This document shows positions 1-8,519 of a stretch of 64,000 nucleotides of DNA, piece by piece. The first letter of the stretch is position 1, and every line of letters starts with the position of its first letter. The notes under the pieces were generated by a model. That model was not told the origin of the DNA and ran no database searches. It was given only the letters and a program-made list of their open reading frames with translations. The stretch is from NCBI RefSeq assembly GCF_003112555.1, contig NZ_BEWB01000019.1:1-64000 (forward strand), in the 5' to 3' direction. Origin of the DNA: Streptomyces coelicoflavus. GTDB taxonomy: Bacteria; Actinomycetota; Actinomycetes; Streptomycetales; Streptomycetaceae. Both the position numbers and the translations under genes were made by a program.

Positions 1-14
1 TTTAGGGTCGGTGT

Positions 15-662
15 ATGCGCTACGACCTGGTTATCTTCGACAACGACGGTGTTCTCGTCGACAGCGAGCCGATCTCCAACCGCCTGCTCGCCGGCTATCT
101 CACAGAGCTGGGGCACCCGACGTCCTACGAGGACTCGCTGCGAGACTACATGGGTGGTGCCATGCACCGCGTGCACGACCTCGTACTGGAGCGGACGGGG
201 CGGCGGCTGCCCGAGGACTTCGACGACGTCTTCCACGGGCGGGTGTTCGCCGCCTTCGAGCGGGAGCTGGAGCCCGTTCCGGGCGCCGTCGGTGTGCTGG
301 AGAAGCTCACCGCGGACGGGGTGGCGTACTGCGTGGCGTCCTCCGGGAGCCACGAGCGGATCCGGGTGGGGCACCGTAAGGCCGGGCTCGACCGGTGGTT
401 CGACGACCGGCGAATCTTCAGTTCCCAGGACGTGGGGCGGGGCAAGCCCGCACCGGACCTGTTCCTGCACGCGGCCGGACGGATGGGTGTGGCGCCGGAG
501 CGGTGTGCCGTGATCGAGGACAGCCCGCTCGGCGTACAGGCCGCGGTGGCCGCCGGGATGGACGTGTACGGGTTCACCGCGATGACGCCGGCCGCGAAGC
601 TGGCCGGGGCCACCCGGCTCTTCGCGGACATGGGAGAGCTGGCCGACCTGCTCTCGGGCTGA
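15..662 (+). CDS. HAD-family hydrolase, beta-phosphoglucomutase/phosphatase-like
   Basis: A 215-residue protein with the order of HAD motifs. Motif I is FDNDGVLVDSE near residue 8, giving the Asp nucleophile and Asp acid/base; a Ser in VASSGSHE near residue 110 serves as motif II; a Lys in GRGKPAPD is motif III; IEDSPLGVQAA is motif IV. The helical cap lies between motifs I and II, as in small-molecule phosphatases and beta-phosphoglucomutases. The reading starts at the ATG 15 bases into the window, so an upstream promoter is not visible. The substrate cannot be told from sequence. It points the same way as the MFS gene that follows after about 100 bases. Confidence 0.88.
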   Translation: MRYDLVIFDNDGVLVDSEPISNRLLAGYLTELGHPTSYEDSLRDYMGGAMHRVHDLVLERTGRRLPEDFDDVFHGRVFAAFERELEPVPGAVGVLEKLTADGVAYCVASSGSHERIRVGHRKAGLDRWFDDRRIFSSQDVGRGKPAPDLFLHAAGRMGVAPERCAVIEDSPLGVQAAVAAGMDVYGFTAMTPAAKLAGATRLFADMGELADLLSG

Positions 663-759
663 CGACCGTCGTCCCGGTCGTCCCGGCGCTGGAAGCTGAG
701 CAGAATTCATCTTTGGCGGGATCTACCCACGGGTAGGCCGGAGCCCTACGCTCGCCGCC

Positions 760-2001
760 ATGACTGATGTGCTGCGGCGCGGCAGGGCCTCGCTCGCGTT
801 CGGCTTCTTCGCCCAGGGGGTCGCCTTCGCGCTGCTGGTGACGCGGATCCCGGCCATCCAGGACCGGTACGGCGTCTCCGACGCACTGCTGCCCGTCTTC
901 CTCGCCGCCGTGCCGATTCTGGCCGGGGTCGGGAGTGTGGTGAGCGAGCGTCTGGTGCGGCGGATGCGGCCCAGCCGGCTGCTGCGCTGGTCCCAGCCGG
1001 TGGTGCTCCTGGCGCTGCTCGGCGTGGGAGCCGGGGACCGGGTGGCGGTGCTGGCCGTCGCGCTGGCCGTCTTCGGACTGTCCGTCGGTGCGCTGGACGC
1101 GTCGATGAACATGCTCGGGGTGAGTCTGCAACGGGCGTACGGGCGCAGCATCATGCTCGGGTTCCACGCGACGTACAGCCTCGGCGGGATTCTGGGGGCC
1201 TCGCTGGCGTGGGTGGGGGCGCACTGGGACCTGGCGCTGTGGGTGTCGTATCTGCCCGTGGTCGTCGTGCTGTTGCCGGCCGCGCTGGTCGGGAGCCGGT
1301 GGTACGTCGACGGGGACGGCGGTGGTCCGGCTGAGGCGGCGGTGCAGAAGGGGTCGGGCGGGGCCGGGGTCGGCTTCAAGGTGCTGTTGCCGCTGTGCCT
1401 GGTGATGACGTTCGCGTACATCGGGGACTCGACCGTCTCCAACTGGAGCGCGAAGTACCTCCAAGACGTGCTGGGGAGTTCGGAGCAGCTGGCCACCGTT
1501 CCGTACAACGTCTACATGGTGACCACGCTGGTGGGCCGGGCCCTCGGGGACCTCGGGGTGCGGCGGTTCGGTGCCGTGGCGGTGGTGCGGGGCGGGGCGG
1601 TCGTCGCGGCGGGCGGGTTCGCCGTGGTGGCGTCGGCGCCGGGGGCCTGGGTGGGGATGCTCGGGTTCACGCTGCTGGGGCTCGGGCTGTGTGTGCTGGT
1701 GCCGCAGACGTTCGCGGCGGCGGGGCGGCTGGCGGCGGAGCGGGACGGCCGTCCGGGTGCGTCCGACGCGGCGGTGGCGCGGCTCAACGTGTTCAACTAC
1801 GTCGGTTTCCTGATCGGTTCGCCGCTGGTGGGTGCGCTCGGGGACGCCTGGAGCTACCGCGGGGCGATGCTCGTACCGATGGTGTTGGTGCTGGTGACGG
1901 TCGTCTACGCCAGGTCGTTCGGGGATCGGCCGGACCGATACGGTGGCGGGCATGAGCGGCCGCGCACAGCTGATGTGGGACGAGGCAGTAACGGGCTATG
2001 A
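760..2001 (+). CDS. MFS transporter (12-TM type)
   Basis: A 413-residue hydrophobic protein with repeated membrane helices throughout, of the length usual for 12-helix major facilitator transporters. It begins with a short basic cytoplasmic N-terminus and a helix ending VTRIPAIQDRYGVS, a signature of a bacterial MFS group often annotated as sugar or drug efflux. The loop after helix 2 has ERLVRRMRPSRLLR, the basic loop expected there. The tail overlaps the start of the deacetylase-like gene by about 50 bases, so the two are probably co-transcribed. Substrate unknown. Confidence 0.85.
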   Translation: MTDVLRRGRASLAFGFFAQGVAFALLVTRIPAIQDRYGVSDALLPVFLAAVPILAGVGSVVSERLVRRMRPSRLLRWSQPVVLLALLGVGAGDRVAVLAVALAVFGLSVGALDASMNMLGVSLQRAYGRSIMLGFHATYSLGGILGASLAWVGAHWDLALWVSYLPVVVVLLPAALVGSRWYVDGDGGGPAEAAVQKGSGGAGVGFKVLLPLCLVMTFAYIGDSTVSNWSAKYLQDVLGSSEQLATVPYNVYMVTTLVGRALGDLGVRRFGAVAVVRGGAVVAAGGFAVVASAPGAWVGMLGFTLLGLGLCVLVPQTFAAAGRLAAERDGRPGASDAAVARLNVFNYVGFLIGSPLVGALGDAWSYRGAMLVPMVLVLVTVVYARSFGDRPDRYGGGHERPRTADVGRGSNGL

Positions 2002-3124
2002 CTTCGGTCCCGAGCATCCGATGGACCCGGTCCGGCTCGCCCTGACGCGGAGCCTGGTCGGGGCCCTCGGGCTCGACCGGGAGGTGGAGACCGTCGCGGC
2101 GCGGCCGGCCGGGGAGTCGACGCTGCGGCTCGTCCACCGGGAGGACTACATCGACGCGGTGAAGGCGGCGTCGGCGGAGCCGGGCGCGGCCGACGGGTCG
2201 TACGGGCTCGGGACGGTGGACGATCCGGCCTTCGCGGGGATGCACGAGGTGTCCGCGCTGATCGCCGGGCAGTCGGTGGGGGCGGCGGAGGCGGTCTGGC
2301 GCGGGGACGCGCTGCACGCGGTGAACTTCGCGGGCGGGCTGCACCACGCGATGCCGGGTGCGGCGTCCGGGTTCTGCGTGTACAACGACGCGGCGCTGGC
2401 GATCGCGCGGTTGCTGGAGCTGGGGGCCGAGCGGGTCGCGTACGTGGACGTCGACGTGCATCACGGTGACGGGGTGCAGGCGGCGTTCTGGGAGGACCCG
2501 CGGGTGCTGACGGTGTCGCTGCACGAGCATCCGCGGACGCTGTTCCCGCAGACCGGGTGGCCGGAGGAGACGGGCGCGGACTGTGCCGAGGGGGCGGCGG
2601 TGAACGTCGCGCTGCCGGCCGGGACGGGGGACGCGGGGTGGGTGCGGGCGTTCCACGCGGTGGTGCCGGAGCTGCTCGCGGAGTTCCGGCCGCAGGTGCT
2701 GGTGACGCAGCACGGTGCCGACACGCACTTCGAGGATCCGCTGGCGCACCTGGCGGTGTCGCTGGACGCGCAGCGGGCGGTGCAGGTGGCGTGTCATGAC
2801 TTCGCGCACGAGTACGCCGGGGGGCGGTGGGTGGCTCTCGGGGGTGGCGGCTACGCGGTGGTGGAGGTGGTGCCGAGGTCGTGGGCGCATCTGGTGGGGA
2901 TCGCGGCGGGGCGGCCGGTGGAGCCGGAGACGGTGATTCCGGAGGGGTGGCGGCAGGAGGTGTACGCGCGGACGCGGCAGCTGGGGCCGATGCGGATGAC
3001 CGATGGGCGGTGGCCGGTGTCGTGGGCCTCGTGGGAGGCGGGGTACGACCCTGCGGACCGGGTGGATCAGGCGGTGCGGGCGGCTCGGCGGGCGGTGTTT
3101 CCGTTGCGGGGGTTGTTGCCGTAG
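1952..3124 (+). CDS. AcuC-like class I/II histone-deacetylase-family protein
   Basis: A 390-residue arginase/deacetylase-fold protein. The HDAC active-site set is visible: His pair in GGLHHAMPG (about 131-132), zinc ligands in VDVDVHHGDGVQ (Asp 168, His 170 region) and in GADTHFEDPL. GGGGY near the C-terminus supplies the tyrosine loop. In bacteria AcuC removes acetyl groups from acetyl-CoA synthetase and other lysine-acetylated proteins. I chose the ATG at 1952 rather than a GTG nine bases upstream because MSGRAQLMWDE matches family N-termini. It overlaps the MFS gene, which suggests translational coupling. Confidence 0.88.
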   Translation: MSGRAQLMWDEAVTGYDFGPEHPMDPVRLALTRSLVGALGLDREVETVAARPAGESTLRLVHREDYIDAVKAASAEPGAADGSYGLGTVDDPAFAGMHEVSALIAGQSVGAAEAVWRGDALHAVNFAGGLHHAMPGAASGFCVYNDAALAIARLLELGAERVAYVDVDVHHGDGVQAAFWEDPRVLTVSLHEHPRTLFPQTGWPEETGADCAEGAAVNVALPAGTGDAGWVRAFHAVVPELLAEFRPQVLVTQHGADTHFEDPLAHLAVSLDAQRAVQVACHDFAHEYAGGRWVALGGGGYAVVEVVPRSWAHLVGIAAGRPVEPETVIPEGWRQEVYARTRQLGPMRMTDGRWPVSWASWEAGYDPADRVDQAVRAARRAVFPLRGLLP

Positions 3125-3190
3125 GGGTGGCTTTCCAGTTGCCCGGTGCTGCTGCTGGGCGGGGGTCGGTGCGCGGCCCGGCGTTGCGGG

Positions 3191-3304
3191 GTGCCGCTGC
3201 GCCCACCCGTGCCGCCCCAGCGGCACGATTGCCCGCAGTGACGGCGGCCGGCGACTGCCCGCAGCGGCGGCGGCTGGTGACTGCCCGCAGGTGCGGCGCC
3301 GGTT
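3191..3304. repeat. Intergenic inverted repeat plus three 26-bp tandem units
   Basis: A 9-bp perfect inverted repeat (GTGCCGCTG at 3191-3199, CAGCGGCAC at 3218-3226) is followed directly by three units of exactly 26 bp, beginning at 3227, 3253 and 3279. Each starts GAYTGCCCGCAG and continues GC-rich with drift. It lies between convergently unrelated genes and has no coding potential I trust. It resembles, from memory, dispersed intergenic repeats of Streptomyces chromosomes. It may end transcription from the acuC-like gene. Confidence 0.7.
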
Positions 3305-3372
3305 AGGCCGACCGTGCGTAGATTCCCCCGTTTCCTCTTCGTCTCGCGGGGAGACCCGGCAGCATCGGACGG

Positions 3373-4188
3373 GTGCTGACCCGTGGAGCTCTTCGGGCTC
3401 ATCTTCTTGATGTCCGGCTGGCCGGGGTGGTGGCGACCTCTCGGGAGGTGAGTCTGCGGAGTTACCGGTTGTTCGCCGCGCGGGATCCCCGGGTGCTGAT
3501 CGGGATCGACCCGGCAGGGGAGTGGCGGCAGCGGGAGCTGATCGGGCTGATGGCGGAGAGGTGCGGGGTTTCGGCCGATCCGCGTGACACCTCCGGTCAG
3601 GACGTGATCGACCCCGACCGGACCCTCGCGGCCCTGGACGCCTTCGCCGGCCGGCTCGCGGCGGCCGCCGAACGGCGGGCCCCGGTGCTGTTCGGCACCG
3701 GGCACCCGCATCGACTGCTCGGTTTCTACGTCGCCTTGGCCGAGGCGCTGTCGGCGGCGGGATGTGCTGTCCTCACCCCTGCGCAGGGTCGCTCTGTCGA
3801 CATAACGACCCGGTTCGGTCTACGCACGTACAACCTCGACTACGTTCGCGGAGTCGCGTTGGTGCGGGAGCCCGCCGCCGGGCGCGCCGGTGGTGAGCCC
3901 GGCGCACACACCCACTCGCCGCTGCCGGTTCGTACGGCGCTGGCGGCCGCTGCCGAGGCCGGCGGGCCGCTGCCCGAGTTGGTGATCGGGGATCACGGGT
4001 GGGTCTGCGGGGCAGGTCAGCTGGGGTTCGAGGCGATCGGCCCGGCGGACACGGACGATCCCGCGCTCTTCGTGGGGGAGGCCGAGGGGGCCGTGTCCGT
4101 CGCCGTTCCACTTGATGACGCTGTGCGGTCCGAGTACTACCGACCGCTTACCCGCTACGTACTCAATCGGGCGTGTCTGTCACGTTAG
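3373..4188 (+). CDS. Conserved actinobacterial phosphatase-like protein
   Basis: A 271-residue soluble protein starting with GTG. I recognise it as the conserved protein found immediately upstream of bdtA in streptomycetes and usually labelled phosphatase, but no textbook phosphatase motif is obvious. Notable conserved-looking blocks are FGTGHPHRLLGFY (about 97-109), DITTRFGLRTYNLDYVRG, GDHGWVCGAGQLG and a C-terminal YYRPLTRYVLNR. The GHPH and GDHGW stretches could be metal or phosphate ligands; that is inference. No membrane segment or signal peptide. It is followed by the bdtA promoter region. Confidence 0.7.
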   Translation: MLTRGALRAHLLDVRLAGVVATSREVSLRSYRLFAARDPRVLIGIDPAGEWRQRELIGLMAERCGVSADPRDTSGQDVIDPDRTLAALDAFAGRLAAAAERRAPVLFGTGHPHRLLGFYVALAEALSAAGCAVLTPAQGRSVDITTRFGLRTYNLDYVRGVALVREPAAGRAGGEPGAHTHSPLPVRTALAAAAEAGGPLPELVIGDHGWVCGAGQLGFEAIGPADTDDPALFVGEAEGAVSVAVPLDDAVRSEYYRPLTRYVLNRACLSR

Positions 4189-4242
4189 GGATGTGAGGGG
4201 TGCACCTCTTCCCCACTCGCATCACCCGCCCCTACATTGGGG

Positions 4243-4270
4243 AGTGAGCACGCAGCGACGAAGAGTCACC
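4243..4270 (+). promoter_or_regulatory. Probable BldD operator upstream of bdtA
   Basis: Half-sites AGTGA (4243-4247) and TCACC (4266-4270) face each other across 18 bases, about 50 bases before the bdtA start. This fits the published BldD operator form AGTGA-(n)m-TCACC, and bdtA is one of the three genes through which BldD binding was first defined in S. coelicolor. The site is read from sequence; binding in this strain is inferred. Confidence 0.65.
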
Positions 4271-4317
4271 GGAAGGGGAAGCCGGTGGCCGTCGAGTGCG
4301 GAAGGTGCAGGTGTGTC

Positions 4318-4530
4318 ATGGCTGCAGCTGGCGAAAGGCCTCTGAACGAGGTTCAGTTCCTTACCGTGGCGGAGGTCGCCGCGGTGATGCGCGTGTCCAA
4401 GATGACCGTGTACCGGTTGGTGCACAGCGGTCATCTGCCCGCGATCCGGGTGGGACGGTCGTTCCGCGTCCCGGAGCAAGCGGTTCACGAGTACCTCCGC
4501 GAGAGCTACGTGGGGGTGGAAACGGCCTGA
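4318..4530 (+). CDS. bdtA: BdtA-like excisionase-type (MerR-fold) DNA-binding protein
   Basis: A 70-residue protein made almost wholly of one winged helix-turn-helix of the excisionase/MerR type: FLTVAEVAAVMRVSKMTVYR (about 14-33), then HLPAIRVGRSFRVPEQAV as the wing. The start is the ATG at 4318; an in-frame upstream extension to 4237 lacks family-like sequence. In S. coelicolor bdtA is a direct BldD target in the developmental network; its regulon is poorly known. The 110-base gap to the bS22 gene probably holds that gene's own promoter. Confidence 0.88.
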   Translation: MAAAGERPLNEVQFLTVAEVAAVMRVSKMTVYRLVHSGHLPAIRVGRSFRVPEQAVHEYLRESYVGVETA

Positions 4531-4540
4531 CGGACCTCGA

Positions 4541-4570
4541 TTACGACCTCAGCGCTCGGACCGGTAGGCT
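4541..4570 (+). promoter_or_regulatory. Candidate vegetative promoter for the bS22 gene
   Basis: TTACGA (4541-4546) and TAGGCT (4565-4570) are separated by 18 bases and lie 70 bases before the GTG start of the small ribosomal protein gene. The -10 resembles common Streptomyces HrdB promoters; the -35 is a weak match. Confidence 0.35.
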
Positions 4571-4639
4571 GGCCCCTCGTAGGTCGTGTGGGCCCATGGC
4601 GCTCACCAACCGAGTGATGAGAAGTGAGCGAGGATAGTC

Positions 4640-4738
4640 GTGGGCTCTGTTATCAAGAAGCGGCGCAAGCGGATGGCCAAGAAGAAGCACCGCAAGCTGC
4701 TGAAGCGCACGCGCGTTCAGCGTCGCAACAAGAAGTAG
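4640..4738 (+). CDS. Small ribosomal subunit protein bS22 (AURKAIP1/COX24 family)
   Basis: A 32-residue, extremely basic protein starting with GTG and ending in TAG: it opens GSVIKKRRKRMAKKKHRK and closes VQRRNKK. This matches the actinobacterial bS22 protein seen in mycobacterial ribosome structures and the COX24-like domain of mitochondrial relatives. A Shine-Dalgarno-like GAGCGAGGA precedes the start by about 6 bases. It is too short for usual gene finders. A strong terminator follows 24 bases later, so it is likely a one-gene unit. Confidence 0.9.
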   Translation: MGSVIKKRRKRMAKKKHRKLLKRTRVQRRNKK

Positions 4739-4762
4739 GCGACGCCGCGCCGTCGGCGTGGT

Positions 4763-4798
4763 CTGTGGCCCCCCACCGCATCCGGTGGGGGGCCACAG
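4763..4798 (+). terminator. Strong hairpin terminator after bS22
   Basis: A perfect 16-bp stem (CTGTGGCCCCCCACCG at 4763-4778 with its complement at 4783-4798) closes on a 4-base loop. No T-run follows, as is normal for Streptomyces terminators. Confidence 0.85.
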
Positions 4799-4948
4799 TC
4801 GTACGGTCGCCGGTTCGGCCGTCTCCGCCGGCCGTCCCTTTTTCGTCATCCGCCGTGTCCGTCGGTCATCACCGCGCAACACCTACCGGCTAAGTTGGCC
4901 GGAGCAGGGCTGGCACAGGCTGGAGCAGGCGGAAGGAAGGCGCTGATC

Positions 4949-6010
4949 TTGGGCAAGGTCGTGCTCGTGACCGGAGTGGCCCGGCAACTGGGCGGCCGGT
5001 TCGTCCGGCGCGTCCAGCGTGATCCCGACGTGGAGCGGGTCGTCGGTGTGGACGCCGTCGCGCCCGAGCACCATCTGGGCGGCGCGGACTTCGTCCAGGC
5101 GGACATCCGGCAGTCGGCCATCGGCCGGGTGCTCGCCGAGACGCGGGCGGACACGGTCGTCCACCTCGACGTGACGGGGACGCCGCTGGGCAGCGGCAGC
5201 CGCACGTCGGTGAAGGAGACCAACGTCATCGGCACGATGCAGCTGCTCGGCGCGTGCCAGAAGTCGCCGACGGTGCGGCGGCTGGTGGTGAAGTCCAGCA
5301 CGAACGTCTACGGCTCGGCGCCGCGCGATCCGGCCGTCTGCACCGAGACCACCGCGCCCAAGTCCCTGCCCAGCGGCGGCTTCGCCAAGGACGCGGTCGA
5401 GGTCGAGGGGTACGTGCGGGGCTTCGCGCGCCGCCGGCCGGACGTGTCGGTGACCGTGCTGCGGTTCGCCAACATCCTCGGTCCGGCCGCGGACACGCCG
5501 CTCGCCTCCTACCTCGGACTGCCGGTGCTGCCGACGGTGTTCGGCTACGACCCGCGGCTGCAGTTCGTGCACGAGGACGACGTGATCGAGGTGCTGCGGG
5601 TCTGCTCGCACGAGCCGCGGCGGGGCACGCTGAACAGCGGGACCTTCAACATCGCCGGTGACGGGGTGCTGCTGCTCTCCCAGTGCTCGCGGCGGCTCGG
5701 CCGACCCACGGTGCCGTTGATGCTGCCCGCGGTCACCTGGGCGGGGTCGCTCGTGCGTACGCTGGGGATGACGGACTTCTCCCCCGAGCAGATCCGGCTG
5801 CTCACCCACGGTCGGGTGGTGGACACCACGCAGATGCGGGAGACGCTGGGCTTCCGGCCGGCGTACTCGACGGCCGGGGCGTTCGCGGACTTCGCGCGCG
5901 GCCGGGGTGCCGGTCTGCTGCCGCCCGAGGCCCTCGCGGGGGCCGTCGACCGGATCGCGGAGCTGTCCCGGCGGGGCAGCGGCCACCTCCCGACGCAGAG
6001 CGCCAACTGA
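4949..6010 (+). CDS. NAD-dependent epimerase/dehydratase (extended SDR)
   Basis: A 353-residue Rossmann-fold protein. The N-terminal VLVTGVARQLGG is the nucleotide-binding loop, a variant of the usual GxxGxxG; STNVYGS and a downstream region replace the classical YxxxK, which is not clear here. I chose the TTG at 4949 because GGAAGGAAGG (4931-4940) sits 8 bases before it; an upstream start at 4895 would add a non-family stretch. It is followed after 14 bases by an acyltransferase gene, a pairing conserved in streptomycetes, which suggests a joint role in envelope lipid metabolism. Substrate unknown. Confidence 0.82.
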   Translation: MGKVVLVTGVARQLGGRFVRRVQRDPDVERVVGVDAVAPEHHLGGADFVQADIRQSAIGRVLAETRADTVVHLDVTGTPLGSGSRTSVKETNVIGTMQLLGACQKSPTVRRLVVKSSTNVYGSAPRDPAVCTETTAPKSLPSGGFAKDAVEVEGYVRGFARRRPDVSVTVLRFANILGPAADTPLASYLGLPVLPTVFGYDPRLQFVHEDDVIEVLRVCSHEPRRGTLNSGTFNIAGDGVLLLSQCSRRLGRPTVPLMLPAVTWAGSLVRTLGMTDFSPEQIRLLTHGRVVDTTQMRETLGFRPAYSTAGAFADFARGRGAGLLPPEALAGAVDRIAELSRRGSGHLPTQSAN

Positions 6011-6024
6011 GGAGCGCAGCAACG

Positions 6025-7101
6025 ATGGCGGACGCCAAGGTCATTCCGTTCGACGACGACCGTTCGCGGGGGAACCGGCGCAGGGCGAAGGCGGAGTCGG
6101 CGCCGGCGGGCGAGGTGCAGCCGCTGCCGCTGCGGGGGGCCGCCGCGCGCGAGGACGACAGCGGGGACGACCCCGTGACGCCGCCCGCGGCGTCCGGAGG
6201 GCAGGCGCCGGTGCGCTCGTTGGCGGGGGACGACGGCGGCGGTGAGGACGGTGCCGGGGACGGCAGCCTGGAGCGGCGTGTCGCGGCCGGTCTGTCCTTC
6301 CTGCGCCGCCGCCTCACCGGGGACTACGAGGTCGACGACTTCGGCTTCGACGCCGAGCTGACCGACCAGGTGCTGATGTCCCTGCTGCGCCCGGTGTACG
6401 AGAAGTACTTCCGGGTCGAGGTGAAGGGCGTGGAGAACATTCCCGCCGAGGGCGGCGCGCTGATCGTCGCCAACCACTCCGGGACGCTGCCGCTGGACGG
6501 GCTGATGATGCAGGTCGCCGTACACGACCACCATCCGGCCGACCGGCATCTGCGGCTGCTGGCGGCGGACCTGGTGTTCGTGCTGCCGGTGGTCAACGAG
6601 CTGGCGCGCAAGCTCGGGCACACGCTGGCCTGCGCCGAGGACGCCGAACGGCTGCTCGCCCAGGGCGAGCTGGTCGGGGTGATGCCGGAGGGCTTCAAGG
6701 GCATCGGGAAGCCGTTCGGGGAGCGCTACAAGCTCCAGCGGTTCGGGCGGGGCGGCTTCGTGTCCACGGCTCTGCGGCAGGGGGCGCCGATCGTTCCGTG
6801 CTCGATCGTCGGGGCCGAGGAGATCTACCCGATGATCGGCAACTCCAAGACGCTGGCGCGGCTGCTGGGCTTCCCGTACTTCCCGCTCACGCCGACCTTC
6901 CCGTGGCTGGGGCCGCTGGGCGCCGTGCCGTTGCCGACGAAGTGGACCATCCAGTTCGGCGAGCCGATCCCGACGGACGGCTACGCGCCGGAGGCGGCCG
7001 AGGACCCGGTCCTGATGTTCAACCTGACCGACCAGGTGAGAGAGCAGATTCAGCACACGCTCTACAAACTGCTGGTGCAGCGGAGGTCGGTGTTCTTCTG
7101 A
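6025..7101 (+). CDS. Lysophospholipid acyltransferase (PlsC family)
   Basis: A 358-residue protein. The first 90 residues are low-complexity, acidic and Pro/Gly-rich, probably disordered. The PlsC domain follows, with the catalytic NHSGTLPLDG (HX4D) near residue 150 and the glycerol-phosphate-binding EGFKG near 217. Members transfer acyl groups to lysophospholipids at the membrane. The start is the ATG at 6025, with GAGGAG overlapping the end of the epimerase gene; the longer upstream reading in this frame lies inside that gene and is rejected. Likely co-transcribed with the epimerase. Confidence 0.85.
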   Translation: MADAKVIPFDDDRSRGNRRRAKAESAPAGEVQPLPLRGAAAREDDSGDDPVTPPAASGGQAPVRSLAGDDGGGEDGAGDGSLERRVAAGLSFLRRRLTGDYEVDDFGFDAELTDQVLMSLLRPVYEKYFRVEVKGVENIPAEGGALIVANHSGTLPLDGLMMQVAVHDHHPADRHLRLLAADLVFVLPVVNELARKLGHTLACAEDAERLLAQGELVGVMPEGFKGIGKPFGERYKLQRFGRGGFVSTALRQGAPIVPCSIVGAEEIYPMIGNSKTLARLLGFPYFPLTPTFPWLGPLGAVPLPTKWTIQFGEPIPTDGYAPEAAEDPVLMFNLTDQVREQIQHTLYKLLVQRRSVFF

Positions 7102-7110
7102 GGCCGGGAC

Positions 7111-7137
7111 GGGGCGCCCCTGGTGACGGGGCGCCCC
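7111..7137. terminator. Bidirectional terminator between the acyltransferase gene and rsbN
   Basis: Two copies of GGGGCGCCCC (7111-7120 and 7128-7137) flank a 7-base loop. The genes on either side are convergent, so one hairpin can serve both. Confidence 0.75.
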
Positions 7138-7144
7138 ACCGTGA

Positions 7145-8389
7145 TCAGTCCGCGTCCTCCGCCTCGATGCCCAGGCCGGGCAGGAGGCCCGGGAGCAGGG
7201 GCGGGAGGGTGACCTCCGGCTCGGCGGGCGGGGTGTTTCCGCCCGCGGGCGGGGAAGCGGTGCCGCTGTCGTCCTTGGGCGGGTCGAGCAGCCCACCGGT
7301 GCCGCCGCCGAGCAGCCCGTCGTTCTCGTCGCCGGAGTCGGCGGACTCGCTGGGCCGGCCGGACTGGGAACGCCCGCGCTCGGACGTGCCGTCGTCACCG
7401 GTGCGCGGTGCCGACGAGTGACCGGAGCCGGGGGTGTCGGTGGTCGTCGAGCCGGAACCGCCCGGCCGGCCGCCGCTCCCGCCGTCGTCCTGGGTCTGCG
7501 ACGGCGGCAGCATGGACTCCAGCGGGGCCACGTCGTCGTCTATGGCGGCGAACACCGACGACACCTGCTCACTGACGTCCCCGAGCTGCACGGGCAGTCG
7601 CTCGCGCAATGCTCCCCAGGTCTCCCGGTGGGACTGGGAGAAGGCCGAGAGGGCCTGCATGGGGGCGAGCGAGTCGGGGTCGTGGGCGTAGGCCGCGCTG
7701 AGCAGGCGGTGGCCCTCGGAGGCGTCGTGCCGCATGCCGGACAGGGCGCGCCGGACCTCGCCGAGGGACTCGTGGTCGAGGGGACCGCTGCGGCCGCGCT
7801 CCATCAGCCGGCGTGCCTCGCTCAGCCGGGTCGAGGCGAGGTCCAGGTAGGCGCGGCCCCGCTCGTCGTTGCCGTCGGCGAGGCCGAGGCGGAAGTCCTC
7901 TATGCCGCGCTTGAGGCCGTAGAGCGAGTCGCCGGGCAGGGCGTCCGAACTGGCGGCGGCGACTCCGCCGAAGGCCCCCGCGGCCACGCTCACGCTCAGT
8001 CCGCCGGCGGTGAGGCCCTTGGCCAGCCGCGAGCGGGGCCGGAACCTGCTCAGCGGGGCCGCGCGATGGGTGCCGCGCGCCCGGCGCTGCTCCGGTACCG
8101 ATGTGTCCGCCGCCCCGCCGCCCGCGGTGCCCTCTTGCAGCATGGCCTCGAAGGCGGCCACGAGCTGGGCCCGCTGGACGACCTTGACCTCGGGATCCAG
8201 CTCGGGCCGGGGCAGCGTCGCCAGACCGCGCGCGAGGGCCGTCAGACGGCCCTGCTCGGTCGGTTCCGCGGTGGCCCCGGCGGTCGCCGGTCCTCCGGAC
8301 TGCTCGGCCGCCGCCCCGGGATCGGACTGCTCCTCCAGAGCCTGGGCGAAGGCGTTCGCCCGCCGGTGTGCCGATACGTTCGCGATCAC
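7145..8389 (-). CDS. rsbN: RsbN, membrane anti-sigma factor for sigma-BldN
   Basis: A 414-residue protein. The cytoplasmic N-terminal 115 residues contain the region that binds the sigma factor, then comes one membrane segment around residues 120-145 in GLSVSVAAGAFGGVAAA. An extracytoplasmic DUF5667-like domain follows (DSLYGLKRGIEDFRLGLA), and the last 110 residues are Ser/Gly/Pro-rich. It lies directly downstream of bldN, matching the known pair in S. coelicolor and S. venezuelae, where RsbN restrains sigma-BldN until chaplin and rodlin genes are needed. I chose the GTG at 8389 because AGGAGG lies 8 bases before it; a GTG three codons earlier overlaps that site. Confidence 0.9.
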   Translation of the reverse strand: MIANVSAHRRANAFAQALEEQSDPGAAAEQSGGPATAGATAEPTEQGRLTALARGLATLPRPELDPEVKVVQRAQLVAAFEAMLQEGTAGGGAADTSVPEQRRARGTHRAAPLSRFRPRSRLAKGLTAGGLSVSVAAGAFGGVAAASSDALPGDSLYGLKRGIEDFRLGLADGNDERGRAYLDLASTRLSEARRLMERGRSGPLDHESLGEVRRALSGMRHDASEGHRLLSAAYAHDPDSLAPMQALSAFSQSHRETWGALRERLPVQLGDVSEQVSSVFAAIDDDVAPLESMLPPSQTQDDGGSGGRPGGSGSTTTDTPGSGHSSAPRTGDDGTSERGRSQSGRPSESADSGDENDGLLGGGTGGLLDPPKDDSGTASPPAGGNTPPAEPEVTLPPLLPGLLPGLGIEAEDAD

Positions 8390-8519
8390 TGGCGGCACCT
8401 CCTCTCGTCATCACGGTCGACTCCCCAGGGGGTCCTGAGGGTTGCACGCCCTGATCGAAACCATCCGATCGGGTGATCGGAGTCGGCCAGGGAGTGACCA
8501 CAGGGAGCCTGCATCCCGC

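Noticed and set aside
574..1953. 459-codon minus-strand frame opposite the MFS gene
   Set aside because: His/Arg/Pro-rich shadow translation of a real membrane protein gene on the plus strand.
3227..3304. Possible CRISPR array
   Set aside because: The units abut each other with no spacers, are only three in number and drift in sequence; no cas genes are near.
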